From NCBI GenBank assembly GCA_023390635.1, contig JAEWCM010000025.1, positions 1 to 46,692 of the forward strand: DNA of 46,692 bases, given 5' to 3'. The notes beneath the pieces are model-generated. The model was given only the letters and a program-made list of their open reading frames with translations. It made no database searches and was not told the origin of the DNA. This document shows, in pieces, positions 24,450-32,065 of this stretch. How positions within the stretch are numbered: the stretch's first letter is position 1; the number at the start of each line of letters is the position of its first letter. A program made the translations under genes and the position numbers. Source of the stretch: Bacillota bacterium (GTDB lineage: Bacteria; Bacillota; Desulfitobacteriia; Desulfitobacteriales; Desulfitobacteriaceae).

Positions 24450-25022
24450 ATGAGATATAAAGATGATAATAAAAAAGAGAATATTTTTCATGCTACCATT
24501 GATCTGATTAATGAGATCGGCTTTTCGGAGATATCCATGTCCAAAATTGCCAAAAAGGCCGGAGTGTCTGCCTCTACGATCTATATCTATTTTGAAAATA
24601 AGGAAGATATGATCAACAAGCTGTATCTGACGATCAAACAAAAAATGATCGAAGAGATTTTTAAAGGGGTAGAGGGGGTTCCTTCCATCAAGGCCGGTTT
24701 TGAATTGGCTTTAGGCAATTTTGTCAATTTTATTTTGAATCACGAGAATTATTTCCTGTTCAGCGAACAGTTTGTCAATGCACCGATGATTAAGCATTTG
24801 AAAGATCAGGATCAAAAGAATTTATTCCAACCTGTTTGGGAGCTTTTTGAAAGAGGGAAGGCTCAAGGTATCTTTAAGCCGGTCAGTACAGAATTGCTGA
24901 TCGAATTCTCCTATGCTCCGATGATTCAATTGATTAAGAAGCACTATAGCGGAGAGTTTAATTTTGATCAGCAGCAGATCAATAATGTTGTAGCTATCAT
25001 CTGGGATGGCATAACAGTCTAA
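24450..25022 (+). CDS. TetR-family repressor
   Basis: A 190-residue regulator. The N-terminal TetR helix-turn-helix reads FSEISMSKIAKKAGVSASTIYIYFENKEDM, followed by an all-helical ligand domain of about 130 residues. ATG 24450 has no ribosome site and lies 7 bases after the -10 hexamer, so the transcript may begin at or next to the start codon (leaderless). It is flanked by two copies of its likely operator, upstream of itself and upstream of tatA, which implies autorepression and control of tatA. Confidence 0.92.
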   Translation: MRYKDDNKKENIFHATIDLINEIGFSEISMSKIAKKAGVSASTIYIYFENKEDMINKLYLTIKQKMIEEIFKGVEGVPSIKAGFELALGNFVNFILNHENYFLFSEQFVNAPMIKHLKDQDQKNLFQPVWELFERGKAQGIFKPVSTELLIEFSYAPMIQLIKKHYSGEFNFDQQQINNVVAIIWDGITV

Positions 25023-25040
25023 AAAATTTTTTCTTCATTA

Positions 25041-25063
25041 ATAAACGTTTAATCGTTTATTAT
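25041..25063 (+). promoter_or_regulatory. Second TetR operator, at the tatA promoter
   Basis: ATAAACG (25041-25047), spacer TTTAAT, CGTTTAT (25054-25060): the same palindrome as at 24421. TATTAT at 25058-25063 is the probable -10; the -35 (TCATTA, 25035-25040) is poor. Confidence 0.75.
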
Positions 25064-25108
25064 ACATTCAATCTGATTCAGTTTGAGAAAGGAGGTCAGA
25101 AGGGCACT

Positions 25109-25300
25109 ATGCTTGCAACATTTGGTGTCATCACTCCCGTCATAGGTGTTGTCCTGGTTATTCTTGCTTTGATTATCTTCGGCCCGGGTAAATTGCCCGA
25201 TTTGGGCAAGGCGTTGGGAACGGGGATCAAAGAGTTCAGAACCAATGTGGAGAAAAAGGATGAGACGAGTGAAGTCGCATCTGCAAAGGAAAATTCTTAA
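25109..25300 (+). CDS. tatA: Twin-arginine translocase subunit TatA/E
   Basis: A 63-residue protein with one N-terminal membrane helix (about 9-25), the hinge FGPGKLPDLGKALGTGIKEFR that begins the amphipathic helix, and a charged tail. This is the full TatA/E layout. AAAGGAGG precedes the ATG. It is away from any tatC and is controlled by a TetR operator. The Tat substrate at 15850 is 9 kb away, so a direct link is only suggested. A hairpin follows at 25390. Confidence 0.93.
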   Translation: MLATFGVITPVIGVVLVILALIIFGPGKLPDLGKALGTGIKEFRTNVEKKDETSEVASAKENS

Positions 25301-25389
25301 ATCCCAAGACCGATGCCAAAACCCATCAACATACTCCACTATAAATCCAAAGCAATCGCTGTGATTTCACTGCTTTTGGCGAAAAAGGG

Positions 25390-25442
25390 CGTGCTGTCTT
25401 ACGTTTACTTTAAGACGTAAGGGGGCACGTCTTTTCTGTTTT
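25390..25442 (+). terminator. Terminator after tatA
   Basis: CGTGC...CTTACGT and ACGTAAG...GCACG form an interrupted stem from 25390 to 25429, followed by a T-rich tract (CTTTTCTGTTTTT). Confidence 0.7.
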
Positions 25443-25480
25443 TGTCATTATCTGGATGCGATTTAATCCTATAATTTCTA

Positions 25481-25509
25481 TTGACATAGTATTATAATGA
25501 GACTATTAT
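25481..25509 (+). promoter_or_regulatory. Sigma-A promoter of the C_GCAxxG gene
   Basis: TTGACA (25481-25486), a 17-base spacer, then TATTAT (25504-25509), about 65 bases ahead of the start codon. Confidence 0.75.
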
Positions 25510-25573
25510 CAGACTAAATAGATAGAAAAAGTAAGAAAAAGTATGCTTTTAATATTGAACGGAGGAAAAGAGA

Positions 25574-26005
25574 ATGAAAGAACAAATGACTTTAGAGAAA
25601 GTAAACAGATTTTTTTGGGAAGATAAGTTTAACTGTTCACAGTTGGTTTTGACTCATGCTGCAGAAGAGGTGGGCCTGGACAGGGCAGCGGCCTTAAGAA
25701 TTGCTTCTGCTTTCGGGGGAGGCATGTATAAGGAAAATGTCTGCGGCTGTGTCACTGGAGCCCTTATGGCGCTTGGTCTGAAGTATGGCAATGATCACTC
25801 GGACAATGAAGAGGAAAGAAAGCAGATTGCTGCCAAAACTGAAGAGTTCTTTCAGAAGTTTACCCAAGAACATGACAGCATCGTCTGTAAGGATTTGCTG
25901 GACAAAGCCCGGTCGGAGGGTGCTGATGCAGATCCTCTGAGTCTGTACAAAAATTGCCCTGCCTTTGCTGTAACAGCCTGCAAAGTTCTCGACGAAATTC
26001 TTTAA
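25574..26005 (+). CDS. C_GCAxxG_C_C family protein (putative redox protein)
   Basis: A 143-residue helical protein of the C_GCAxxG_C_C family, named for its spaced cysteines. They are seen here in FNCSQLVLTHA, VCGCVTGALMALGL (the GC-x-x-G core), SIVCKDLL and YKNCPAF. The family is thought to be involved in redox or metal-linked chemistry in anaerobes, but no reaction is established. ATG 25574 follows CGGAGG. The next gene, 61 bases on, encodes a cysteine synthase carrying a second copy of this domain, so the two probably act together. Confidence 0.88.
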   Translation: MKEQMTLEKVNRFFWEDKFNCSQLVLTHAAEEVGLDRAAALRIASAFGGGMYKENVCGCVTGALMALGLKYGNDHSDNEEERKQIAAKTEEFFQKFTQEHDSIVCKDLLDKARSEGADADPLSLYKNCPAFAVTACKVLDEIL

Positions 26006-26066
26006 GATGTACACTCTTTTAGGCAGGGTATAAAAGTAAAAGGATGATAGGGATAAGTGGTGTGAA

Positions 26067-27557
26067 ATGGGAATAGTTAATAATTTATTGGACCTTATTG
26101 GAAATACACCGATTGTGCGCCTTAGTCCGAAGACCAATCCTTATGAGGCAGAGGTGGATTTGAAGCTGGAGTTCTTTAATCCCCTCAGCTCAGTGAAAGA
26201 CCGGGTTGCCTTTGCGATGGTCGACAGCGCTGAAAAGGCGGGGCTGATTAAGCCGGGAGACACACTGATCGAGCCGACCAGCGGGAACACAGGCATTGGG
26301 CTGGCCTTTGTATGTGCCATTAAGGGTTATCGTTTGATCCTGACCATGCCTGAAACCATGAGCATTGAGCGGAGGAAGATTTTGCGCGCTTTAGGAGCGG
26401 AAATTGTTTTGACGGAAGCCTATGAAGGGATGGAAGGATCGGTCAAAAAAGCGGAAGAGCTTAAGGCCTCCCTTCCCAATGCCTTTATACCGCAGCAGTT
26501 TTCCAATCCCAGCAATCCGGCCATTCATCAGGCTACCACTGCGGAAGAGATCTGGAGCACAACCGATGGGAAGGTTGATATTTTTGTGGCCGGTGTAGGA
26601 ACCGGCGGAACATTGACCGGGGTGGGGAAGGTGCTGAAGGAGCGCAATCCGGAAGCAAAGGTGGTGGCTGTCGAACCCTTCAAATCGGCAGTGCTCTCCG
26701 GCGGCATAGCTGCTCCCCATCGAATTCAGGGCATTGGAGCCGGGTTTATCCCGGAGGTGCTGGATCAGACGGTGGTTGATGAGATTATTACCATTAAGGA
26801 CGAAGATGCCAGCGAGATAGCCCATGAGCTGGCAAAAAATGAAGGTGTTTTAGCGGGAATTTCAGGAGCGGGAAATGTCTGGGCTGCCCTTCAGCTGGCT
26901 AAGCGTCCGGAAAATAAGGGGAAGAGAATTGTTACGGTGCTGCCCGATTCGGGCGAGCGTTATTTAAGCACCTGGCTTTTCGAAGATTTTGCTGTCAATG
27001 AGCAAAAGGATATTGCAAAACTTGATCAGGAAATTGAAGAAAGTCTGAGTGCAGAGGTTCCTCCGGCAGTCGCTCTGTCCTTGAGATATTTCCGCAATGG
27101 ACTGTATTGCAGTGAGGCGATTTTACGCGCTTTTAATGAGGTTTATGATTTGGGCCTTCCTCCTAATTGCTATAAAATTGCCACAGGCTTTGGGTCCGGA
27201 CTGGGTGAATCGGGCTGCAGCTGTGGGGCAGTGACAAGCGGTGTCATGGTACTCAGCCTGGTGGCCGGCCGCAACCGGAACTATGAGTCGGAGCGGATTG
27301 CCTTTACAGCCGTAAATGAACTTCATGACCGCTTCCGGAAAAAGCATAAGGCGATCTGCTGCCGCGTGCTGACCCGGGCCTTTGAATGGAACTCAGCGGA
27401 ACACAAAATAAAATGTGAAGAATATGTTTTAGATACAGCGATGCTTACAGAGGAGATCATTCAGGCCAAGTTGAAGGAGTTTCTGCCTCAAAATGGCGGG
27501 AAGGTCCTTGAAGTAAAGCAAAAATATCTCAATAATCCGGATTTGCTGAAATTATAG
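26067..27557 (+). CDS. Cysteine synthase fused to a C_GCAxxG_C_C domain
   Basis: A 496-residue fusion. Residues 1-310 are an O-acetylserine sulfhydrylase/CysK: GNTPIVRL, the PLP Lys in SSVKDR (K44), substrate loop TSGNTG, phosphate loop GTGGTLTG and GISGAG near the C-terminus of the domain. CysK normally ends around residue 310. Residues about 330-460 form a C_GCAxxG_C_C domain with C348 (LYCSEA), C384 and C386 (SGCSCGAVTSG), the CC pair in KAICCRV and KCEEY. The gene follows a stand-alone C_GCAxxG gene and is weakly preceded by a ribosome site. The fusion suggests that the Cys-rich domain receives, protects or channels the sulfide or cysteine (inference). A terminator follows. Confidence 0.9.
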   Translation: MGIVNNLLDLIGNTPIVRLSPKTNPYEAEVDLKLEFFNPLSSVKDRVAFAMVDSAEKAGLIKPGDTLIEPTSGNTGIGLAFVCAIKGYRLILTMPETMSIERRKILRALGAEIVLTEAYEGMEGSVKKAEELKASLPNAFIPQQFSNPSNPAIHQATTAEEIWSTTDGKVDIFVAGVGTGGTLTGVGKVLKERNPEAKVVAVEPFKSAVLSGGIAAPHRIQGIGAGFIPEVLDQTVVDEIITIKDEDASEIAHELAKNEGVLAGISGAGNVWAALQLAKRPENKGKRIVTVLPDSGERYLSTWLFEDFAVNEQKDIAKLDQEIEESLSAEVPPAVALSLRYFRNGLYCSEAILRAFNEVYDLGLPPNCYKIATGFGSGLGESGCSCGAVTSGVMVLSLVAGRNRNYESERIAFTAVNELHDRFRKKHKAICCRVLTRAFEWNSAEHKIKCEEYVLDTAMLTEEIIQAKLKEFLPQNGGKVLEVKQKYLNNPDLLKL

Positions 27558-27574
27558 AAAACTGCGCTAGGATG

Positions 27575-27617
27575 ATGTCCTCCGTTTATGCTTAGGGCAC
27601 ACGGAGGACATTTTCTT
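27575..27617 (+). terminator. Terminator of the cysteine synthase fusion gene
   Basis: ATGTCCTCCGT (27575-27585) and ACGGAGGACAT (27601-27611) are perfect 11-bp arms followed by TTTTCTT. Confidence 0.88.
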
Positions 27618-27734
27618 ATATATAATTTTAAGACTCTTGCCTAAAGCAATGGCAACACAAAAAACATATCCTATAATACTTATAAAATTGATAAGCATAC
27701 TTATATTAAATAGTTAATGATAGGGGGAGTGAAA

Positions 27735-29978
27735 ATGGCAGAAGAGAAGGTCCAGGCTCAAGAAGAAAAGAGAGGGTTGACATGGGAGGAGGCTTCAGCT
27801 CTTGCTCATAAAAACGGAGAGCAAGTGGTTCCCACATTTTGCGCCATGTGCGGGCCAACCCCAAATTGCTGCGGCATGTATGCCTTTTCCAAGGATGGCC
27901 GTTTTGTCAGAGCGGCAGGAATGAAAGAATTCCCCACTAATCAGGGTGTTCTATGTCCAAAAGGACAGGCATCTCCTCAATGGGTTCATTCTCCGGACCG
28001 CCTGAAATATCCGTTGCGCAGGGTAGGGAAAAAGGGAGAGGGCAAGTTTGAGAGGATTACGTGGGATGAAGCGATCCAAATCATCGCCGATAAACTGAAG
28101 CAACAGAAAGAAAAATATGGACCCGAGTCGCTGGCTATTCTCGCCCCTGGCTTTCGGACTTATAATGCCTACCTGAAGCGCTTTCTTACGGCGCACGGCA
28201 GTCCGAATTACGGGCATAGCGGGATCTGTGCTTTGCAGAGGGCTTTTGCATTTATGTATACTGTGGCAGACCGGACGGTTCCTGATCTGGATCACAGCGA
28301 TTTAATCATTTATTGGGCGAGACAGCCAATTTTCTCTGGTCCGTCGATGAGCGGTCCCCGCAGCTTGGTTAATGCGCGGAAAAGGGGGGCAACGATCATA
28401 TCGGTGAAACCCTCGGTGGAACCGGATGTGAAAAAGGGAGATATTTGGGTTCCGATCAGGCCGGGAACCGATGCGGCTCTGGCTTTGGCTATGCTGCATG
28501 TGGTGGTGGAAGAAGATTTGATTGATCACCAATTTGTGGAGCAATGGTGCAACGGCTATGAAGAGCTGAGAGAGCACGTGAAAAAGTATCCGCCTGAATG
28601 GGCCGAAGGGATTACTGGCGTACCGGCCGAGCAGATTGCCGAGGTAGCCAGGCTTTATGCCACGACAAAACGGGCTTCCATCGATATCGGCAATGGTGTG
28701 GAGCATGCTCCTTCTTCCAATGATTCTATCAGGGCTGTTGCGATCCTGATTGCTATTACCGGCCATCTGGATCGGGAGGGCGGCAATCTTTTCAAATTAC
28801 CTGCTCCCGGTGTGCCTGCGCCAAAAGACATAACGCTGAAGGAGCGTTATACGAAAGAGCTGGGAGAGAAGTTAGTCGCTCCGGAATTTCCTAAAGCCTT
28901 TCAGCCCTTTATTGAAGGGTTTACGTCAGCCTATTACCCTGTACTGGACAGCATTTTATCGGAAAAACCCTATCCGATCAGAACGGTGATTGCGCCGGGA
29001 ACCCAGCCGACAGTCAGCAACCGCGGCCCACAAAGGGTAGTTAAAGCTTTGCAGAAATTGGATTTCTATGTCGTGTTGGATGTTACCCGCACTGCAGATA
29101 TGGACTATGCGGATATTGTGCTGCCGATGGCCAGCCCGTATGAATCCGATTATCCTTTTGAGGCAGTGGGGAATTTTGTGATGGCCCGAAATAAAGTGAT
29201 TGAACCTTTAGGAGAATACCGTTCAATTTATGAGTTTTTCCTCGAATTAGGGGTAAAGATGGGCTACGGGGCCGATTTTTGGGATGGCGATATTAACCGG
29301 TCGATGGACGATCAGCTTGCTCCTTACGGCATTACCTATGATGAGCTCAGACAGCATCCAACCGGTATCCATTATAGAAAGCCGGCTGTCCGGGCTTATG
29401 AAAACTATGAGGCGGTATTTAAACGGAAAAGTCCCAGACTGGACGGAGCTCCCTTTTTGCCCCACGGCAAGGTGGAAATTTTCAATACATCTTTTGCCAA
29501 AGCCGGTTTCAATCCCTTGCCTGAATGGCGGGAGCCACCGGAAAGTTTGAGCGGAACTCCCGGACTGACAGAAAAATATCCCTTGGTTCTTTCTGATTAT
29601 CATACGTCCATCAATTATACAGCCTCCTGGCAGCGCAATGTACCTGTTCTCAGAGAACTGCAGCCTTACCCCATGCTGCATATTCATCCCGAGGCGGCGG
29701 CATCCAGAGGAATTGAGGATGGGGACTGGGTAATTGTCAAGTCGCCTCACGGCCGGATAAGAGTCAAAGCAGAACTTTACCCGGGAATCAGGCCGGATAC
29801 GGTCATGGTGCTCCATGGCTGGTGGCAGGGCTGCAAGGAACTGGGGATGGAGGATACTCCTCTTTTACAGGGCGGTGCCAATGTCAATATCATGTACAGC
29901 ATTAACCGCAAAAAAGCTTTTGATCCCATGGTGACAGCGATGAGCAGTCAGACACTGGTGCAGGTTCAAAAAGCTTAA
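27735..29978 (+). CDS. Molybdopterin oxidoreductase 1 (DMSO/thiosulfate-reductase superfamily), cytoplasmic
   Basis: A 747-residue catalytic subunit of the Mo/W-bisPGD superfamily. The N-terminal [4Fe-4S] motif uses C36, C39, C45 or C46, and C74 (CAMCGPTPNCCG ... VLCPKG). The superfamily block YPLRRVGKKGEGKFERITWDEA follows, and the likely metal ligand is the Cys in SGICALQ. The C-terminal pterin domain (VLSDYHTSINYT ... GDWVIVKSPHGRI) is complete. There is no Tat signal, so it is probably cytoplasmic. ATG 27735 follows AGGGGGAG; the upstream ATG 27717 lacks a site. It is paired with the four-cluster ferredoxin at 30026. No membrane anchor is present. The substrate cannot be inferred. Confidence 0.9.
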   Translation: MAEEKVQAQEEKRGLTWEEASALAHKNGEQVVPTFCAMCGPTPNCCGMYAFSKDGRFVRAAGMKEFPTNQGVLCPKGQASPQWVHSPDRLKYPLRRVGKKGEGKFERITWDEAIQIIADKLKQQKEKYGPESLAILAPGFRTYNAYLKRFLTAHGSPNYGHSGICALQRAFAFMYTVADRTVPDLDHSDLIIYWARQPIFSGPSMSGPRSLVNARKRGATIISVKPSVEPDVKKGDIWVPIRPGTDAALALAMLHVVVEEDLIDHQFVEQWCNGYEELREHVKKYPPEWAEGITGVPAEQIAEVARLYATTKRASIDIGNGVEHAPSSNDSIRAVAILIAITGHLDREGGNLFKLPAPGVPAPKDITLKERYTKELGEKLVAPEFPKAFQPFIEGFTSAYYPVLDSILSEKPYPIRTVIAPGTQPTVSNRGPQRVVKALQKLDFYVVLDVTRTADMDYADIVLPMASPYESDYPFEAVGNFVMARNKVIEPLGEYRSIYEFFLELGVKMGYGADFWDGDINRSMDDQLAPYGITYDELRQHPTGIHYRKPAVRAYENYEAVFKRKSPRLDGAPFLPHGKVEIFNTSFAKAGFNPLPEWREPPESLSGTPGLTEKYPLVLSDYHTSINYTASWQRNVPVLRELQPYPMLHIHPEAAASRGIEDGDWVIVKSPHGRIRVKAELYPGIRPDTVMVLHGWWQGCKELGMEDTPLLQGGANVNIMYSINRKKAFDPMVTAMSSQTLVQVQKA

Positions 29979-30025
29979 AGACAATTATTATTGCTGTTGG
30001 ATGAGGAGAAGGGAGAGGATTTAGG

Positions 30026-30466
30026 ATGTCCGTACGGCGGATTGTTTTTGTGGCAGAAAACTGCATTCAGTGTCATAGCTGTGAATCATCCTGCAAAATA
30101 TGGCGGGATGTAGAACCGGGGGTAAACTGGCGCAGGATTGAGTTCCGGTGGCAGGGAAGCTATCCCCAGGTTGATAATATAGCGTTGTCATCGGCATGCC
30201 GACATTGCAGCGAACCTGCCTGTTTGGCTGCCTGTCCCTCAGGAGCAATTGAGAGAGAGGAAACACAGGGTTTAATTTTGGTAAGACGGGAAAAATGCAT
30301 TGGCTGTAAGGCATGTCTCAAAGCATGTCCCTATGCTGTTCCCGAGTTTGGCTCAGACCGAACAATGCAAAAGTGCGATTTGTGCTTCCCTGTCAAGGAT
30401 CAGGTGTCGACGCCTATCTGCGTGGCCAACTGTCCTACGAAAGCTTTGCAGATAGAAGAAGGTTAA
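30026..30466 (+). CDS. Four-cluster [4Fe-4S] ferredoxin subunit (DmsB/HycB-like)
   Basis: A 146-residue polyferredoxin with 16 cluster cysteines in four groups: CIQCHSCESSC, CRHCSEPACLAAC, CIGCKACLKAC and CDLC with CVANC. Crossed pairing gives four cubanes, as in DmsB, although the protein is shorter than DmsB (about 200). It probably relays electrons to or from molybdoenzyme 1, whose gene ends 47 bases upstream. It is closed by the terminator at 30520. Confidence 0.93.
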   Translation: MSVRRIVFVAENCIQCHSCESSCKIWRDVEPGVNWRRIEFRWQGSYPQVDNIALSSACRHCSEPACLAACPSGAIEREETQGLILVRREKCIGCKACLKACPYAVPEFGSDRTMQKCDLCFPVKDQVSTPICVANCPTKALQIEEG

Positions 30467-30519
30467 GCTGCTTTTGAATTTGAATCTCCTTCCCGAAAAA
30501 TAAACTTTGGGCGCAAGAA

Positions 30520-30556
30520 GCCCTCGCTGAAAAAAGAGACAGCGGGGGCCATTTTT
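30520..30556 (+). terminator. Terminator of the molybdoenzyme 1 operon
   Basis: GCCCTCGCTG (30520-30529) pairs with CAGCGGGGGC (30540-30549), one pair being G-U, followed by five T after CA. Confidence 0.8.
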
Positions 30557-30619
30557 AATCCGGTCAGTTCTCAGATGGAGGAAGACCTTGCTACAAAATT
30601 TTACCCGGCATCAATGGAG

Positions 30620-30635
30620 TGGCACATAATTTGCA
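30620..30635 (+). promoter_or_regulatory. Sigma-54 (-24/-12) promoter 1
   Basis: TGGCACATAATTTGCA matches the RpoN consensus TGGCAYR-N4-TTGCW at every defined position, with exactly 10 bases between GG and GC. It lies 61 bases before the start of the thioredoxin-like gene at 30696. The AcoR-type activator at 36293 is the obvious candidate partner. Confidence 0.88.
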
Positions 30636-30695
30636 TTACACAGTAAGAGTCAGGCGGTTAATCAATAATCTTTATAGGTTTAGGAGGATGATTCA

Positions 30696-31082
30696 ATGGA
30701 GGATAATATTGATAAAATCATCATAGAGATTTATGATGGCGAAAACATAAAGCTATCCACTTCGTTTTGTCCAGTCCGTAATTCGGAAGAGTGTGCCTTT
30801 TCCACTGTTAAGGAGCAAGTTGAGGATTTGAAACAGGAAATGAGAAAGACCTTTGGAGGTAGTATTGAAGTAAAGTATATCGATACAAATACAGAGGGTA
30901 TGGATGAGAATGGATTTTGTCAAAAGATCCTTGATAAAGGTTATAGTTATCCTATTACGATGTTCAATGGCCAACCTCGGATTGCTGGTGCTGTTAATAT
31001 TGCCTTGATAAGGCAAAGCCTGGACCAGATTGCTTTTGAATTGATCAAAGACGTAAATGAATCGGCTAGGAACGGCCATTAA
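30696..31082 (+). CDS. Small thioredoxin-fold-like protein, function unknown
   Basis: A 128-residue soluble protein. Its order of elements resembles YuzD/DUF1462 thioredoxin-fold proteins: an initial beta strand IIIEIYD, a Cys-containing loop FCPVRNSEEC, a helix, a strand IEVKYIDT, then SYPITMFNGQPRIAG with a cis-Pro-like YP and a final helix. The loop cysteines are not a CxxC. It follows TAGGAGGATGATTCA and has its own sigma-54 promoter and terminator, so it is regulated separately from the molybdoenzymes on either side. The family call is tentative. Confidence 0.65.
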   Translation: MEDNIDKIIIEIYDGENIKLSTSFCPVRNSEECAFSTVKEQVEDLKQEMRKTFGGSIEVKYIDTNTEGMDENGFCQKILDKGYSYPITMFNGQPRIAGAVNIALIRQSLDQIAFELIKDVNESARNGH

Positions 31083-31152
31083 CGTTTTCCCTAAAAAGTT
31101 TTATATTGATACCCGCCTGACAATACCATTCTGAATGACCATTGGCAATATA

Positions 31153-31189
31153 AGCAGAAGCCTTCCAAAGAGGGCTTTTGCTGTTTTTA
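31153..31189 (+). terminator. Terminator after the thioredoxin-like gene
   Basis: AGCAGAAGCCTT (31153-31164) pairs with AGGGCTTTTGCT (31171-31182), with two G-U pairs, followed by a run of T. It is directly upstream of the second sigma-54 promoter. Confidence 0.8.
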
Positions 31190-31206
31190 TTTTACAAACT
31201 CCTAAG

Positions 31207-31222
31207 TGGCATAGATTTTGCA
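31207..31222 (+). promoter_or_regulatory. Sigma-54 (-24/-12) promoter 2
   Basis: TGGCATAGATTTTGCA fits TGGCAYR-N4-TTGCW completely, with 10 bases between GG and GC. It is 105 bases before the zinc-ribbon gene at 31327. Confidence 0.88.
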
Positions 31223-31326
31223 CTATTAAATATTTGGAAGCATGAATTAGGTTGCTGCTGAGAAAAAGCTAATAGGTAGGAGGTATCGGTTAACGGCAAA
31301 ATTAGAATAATTAGGAGGTTAGTATT

Positions 31327-31551
31327 ATGTGCTTCAGACCCCCCAGTGCAGTTAAGAATATTAGATGCCCTGCATGCGGGATGTTTAATCCATCCACGTT
31401 GGATAAATGCAGAAAATGTAAGGCTGATTTGCCTAAAAGAATGATCGCTTGTCCAGAGTGCGGAGCTTTGCAACATGAGAGCAGTAAAGTATGTGAAAAC
31501 TGTGGTTTTAATGGAAAGCCGGGTTCCGGTGATCCGGCAAAACGCAAATAA
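31327..31551 (+). CDS. Small double zinc-ribbon protein A
   Basis: A 74-residue protein made almost wholly of two zinc ribbons: CPACGMFNPSTLDKCRKC and CPECGALQHESSKVCENC. It starts with MCFRPPS after TTAGGAGG. The first ribbon is nearly identical to the one in the protein at 31738. It is driven by sigma-54 promoter 2 and followed by a weak hairpin (31555-31580). Its role is unknown; a metallochaperone, RNA/protein-binding or regulatory adaptor role is possible. Confidence 0.8.
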   Translation: MCFRPPSAVKNIRCPACGMFNPSTLDKCRKCKADLPKRMIACPECGALQHESSKVCENCGFNGKPGSGDPAKRK

Positions 31552-31554
31552 GCT

Positions 31555-31582
31555 AAAAGTGCCGTAATCCTCACTTTTTCTT
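31555..31582 (+). terminator. Weak hairpin after zinc-ribbon gene A
   Basis: AAAAGTG (31555-31561) and CACTTTT (31572-31578) with a T-rich tail. The 7-bp A/T-rich stem may allow readthrough. Confidence 0.4.
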
Positions 31583-31737
31583 TGATTAAACCTTGATTCC
31601 AGGATGCTTCCCAAGATTCAATCCTTAAAGCTATAAAGGCGGGAAAATGTCCCCAGATAGGTGCAGATGTTTTGTTATGGAGTCATGTTTTTGCTAAAAG
31701 CATAAAGATTAAACGTTATAAAGGAGGTAAGAGGTTT

Positions 31738-31911
31738 ATGGGTAAGGATGAAAAGTTCAACATCAATAAAGATACGACAAACAAATTTGTTAACTATAGT
31801 CTTAGTGACTATGCCACCAAAAATGTAAAGTGCCCTGCATGTGGGATGTTTAATCCGTCGACAATGGAAAAATGTCGAAAATGTAAGGCACCTATTCCCA
31901 AAAACAATTAG
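31738..31911 (+). CDS. Small zinc-ribbon protein B, paralogue of A
   Basis: A 57-residue protein with one zinc ribbon, CPACGMFNPSTMEKCRKC. This differs from the first ribbon of protein A at only two residues. It is preceded by a polar 30-residue segment and ends soon after (PIPKNN). ATG 31738 follows AAAGGAGGTAAGAGGTTT. It lies between zinc-ribbon A and molybdoenzyme 2. The two genes look like a duplication in which one copy lost or the other gained a second ribbon. Confidence 0.75.
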   Translation: MGKDEKFNINKDTTNKFVNYSLSDYATKNVKCPACGMFNPSTMEKCRKCKAPIPKNN

Positions 31912-32065
31912 TTTTATGAGATCCTCTGGAACACTTTAACTTTAGGTTTGTGATTTGGCAAAAATACGATCTGAAAGTAAGAAACTGCACATATTAGGCC
32001 TATGTAAATGAGCTTGGGATGTTGAATTTAGTTTAAGCCCTAAAATAAAAGGAGGTACGTTCCTT

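Noticed and set aside
31678..31694. Possible sigma-54 promoter before zinc-ribbon B (TGGAGTCATGTTTTTGC)
   Set aside because: The spacing between GG and GC is 12 instead of 10 and the -24 element lacks CA.
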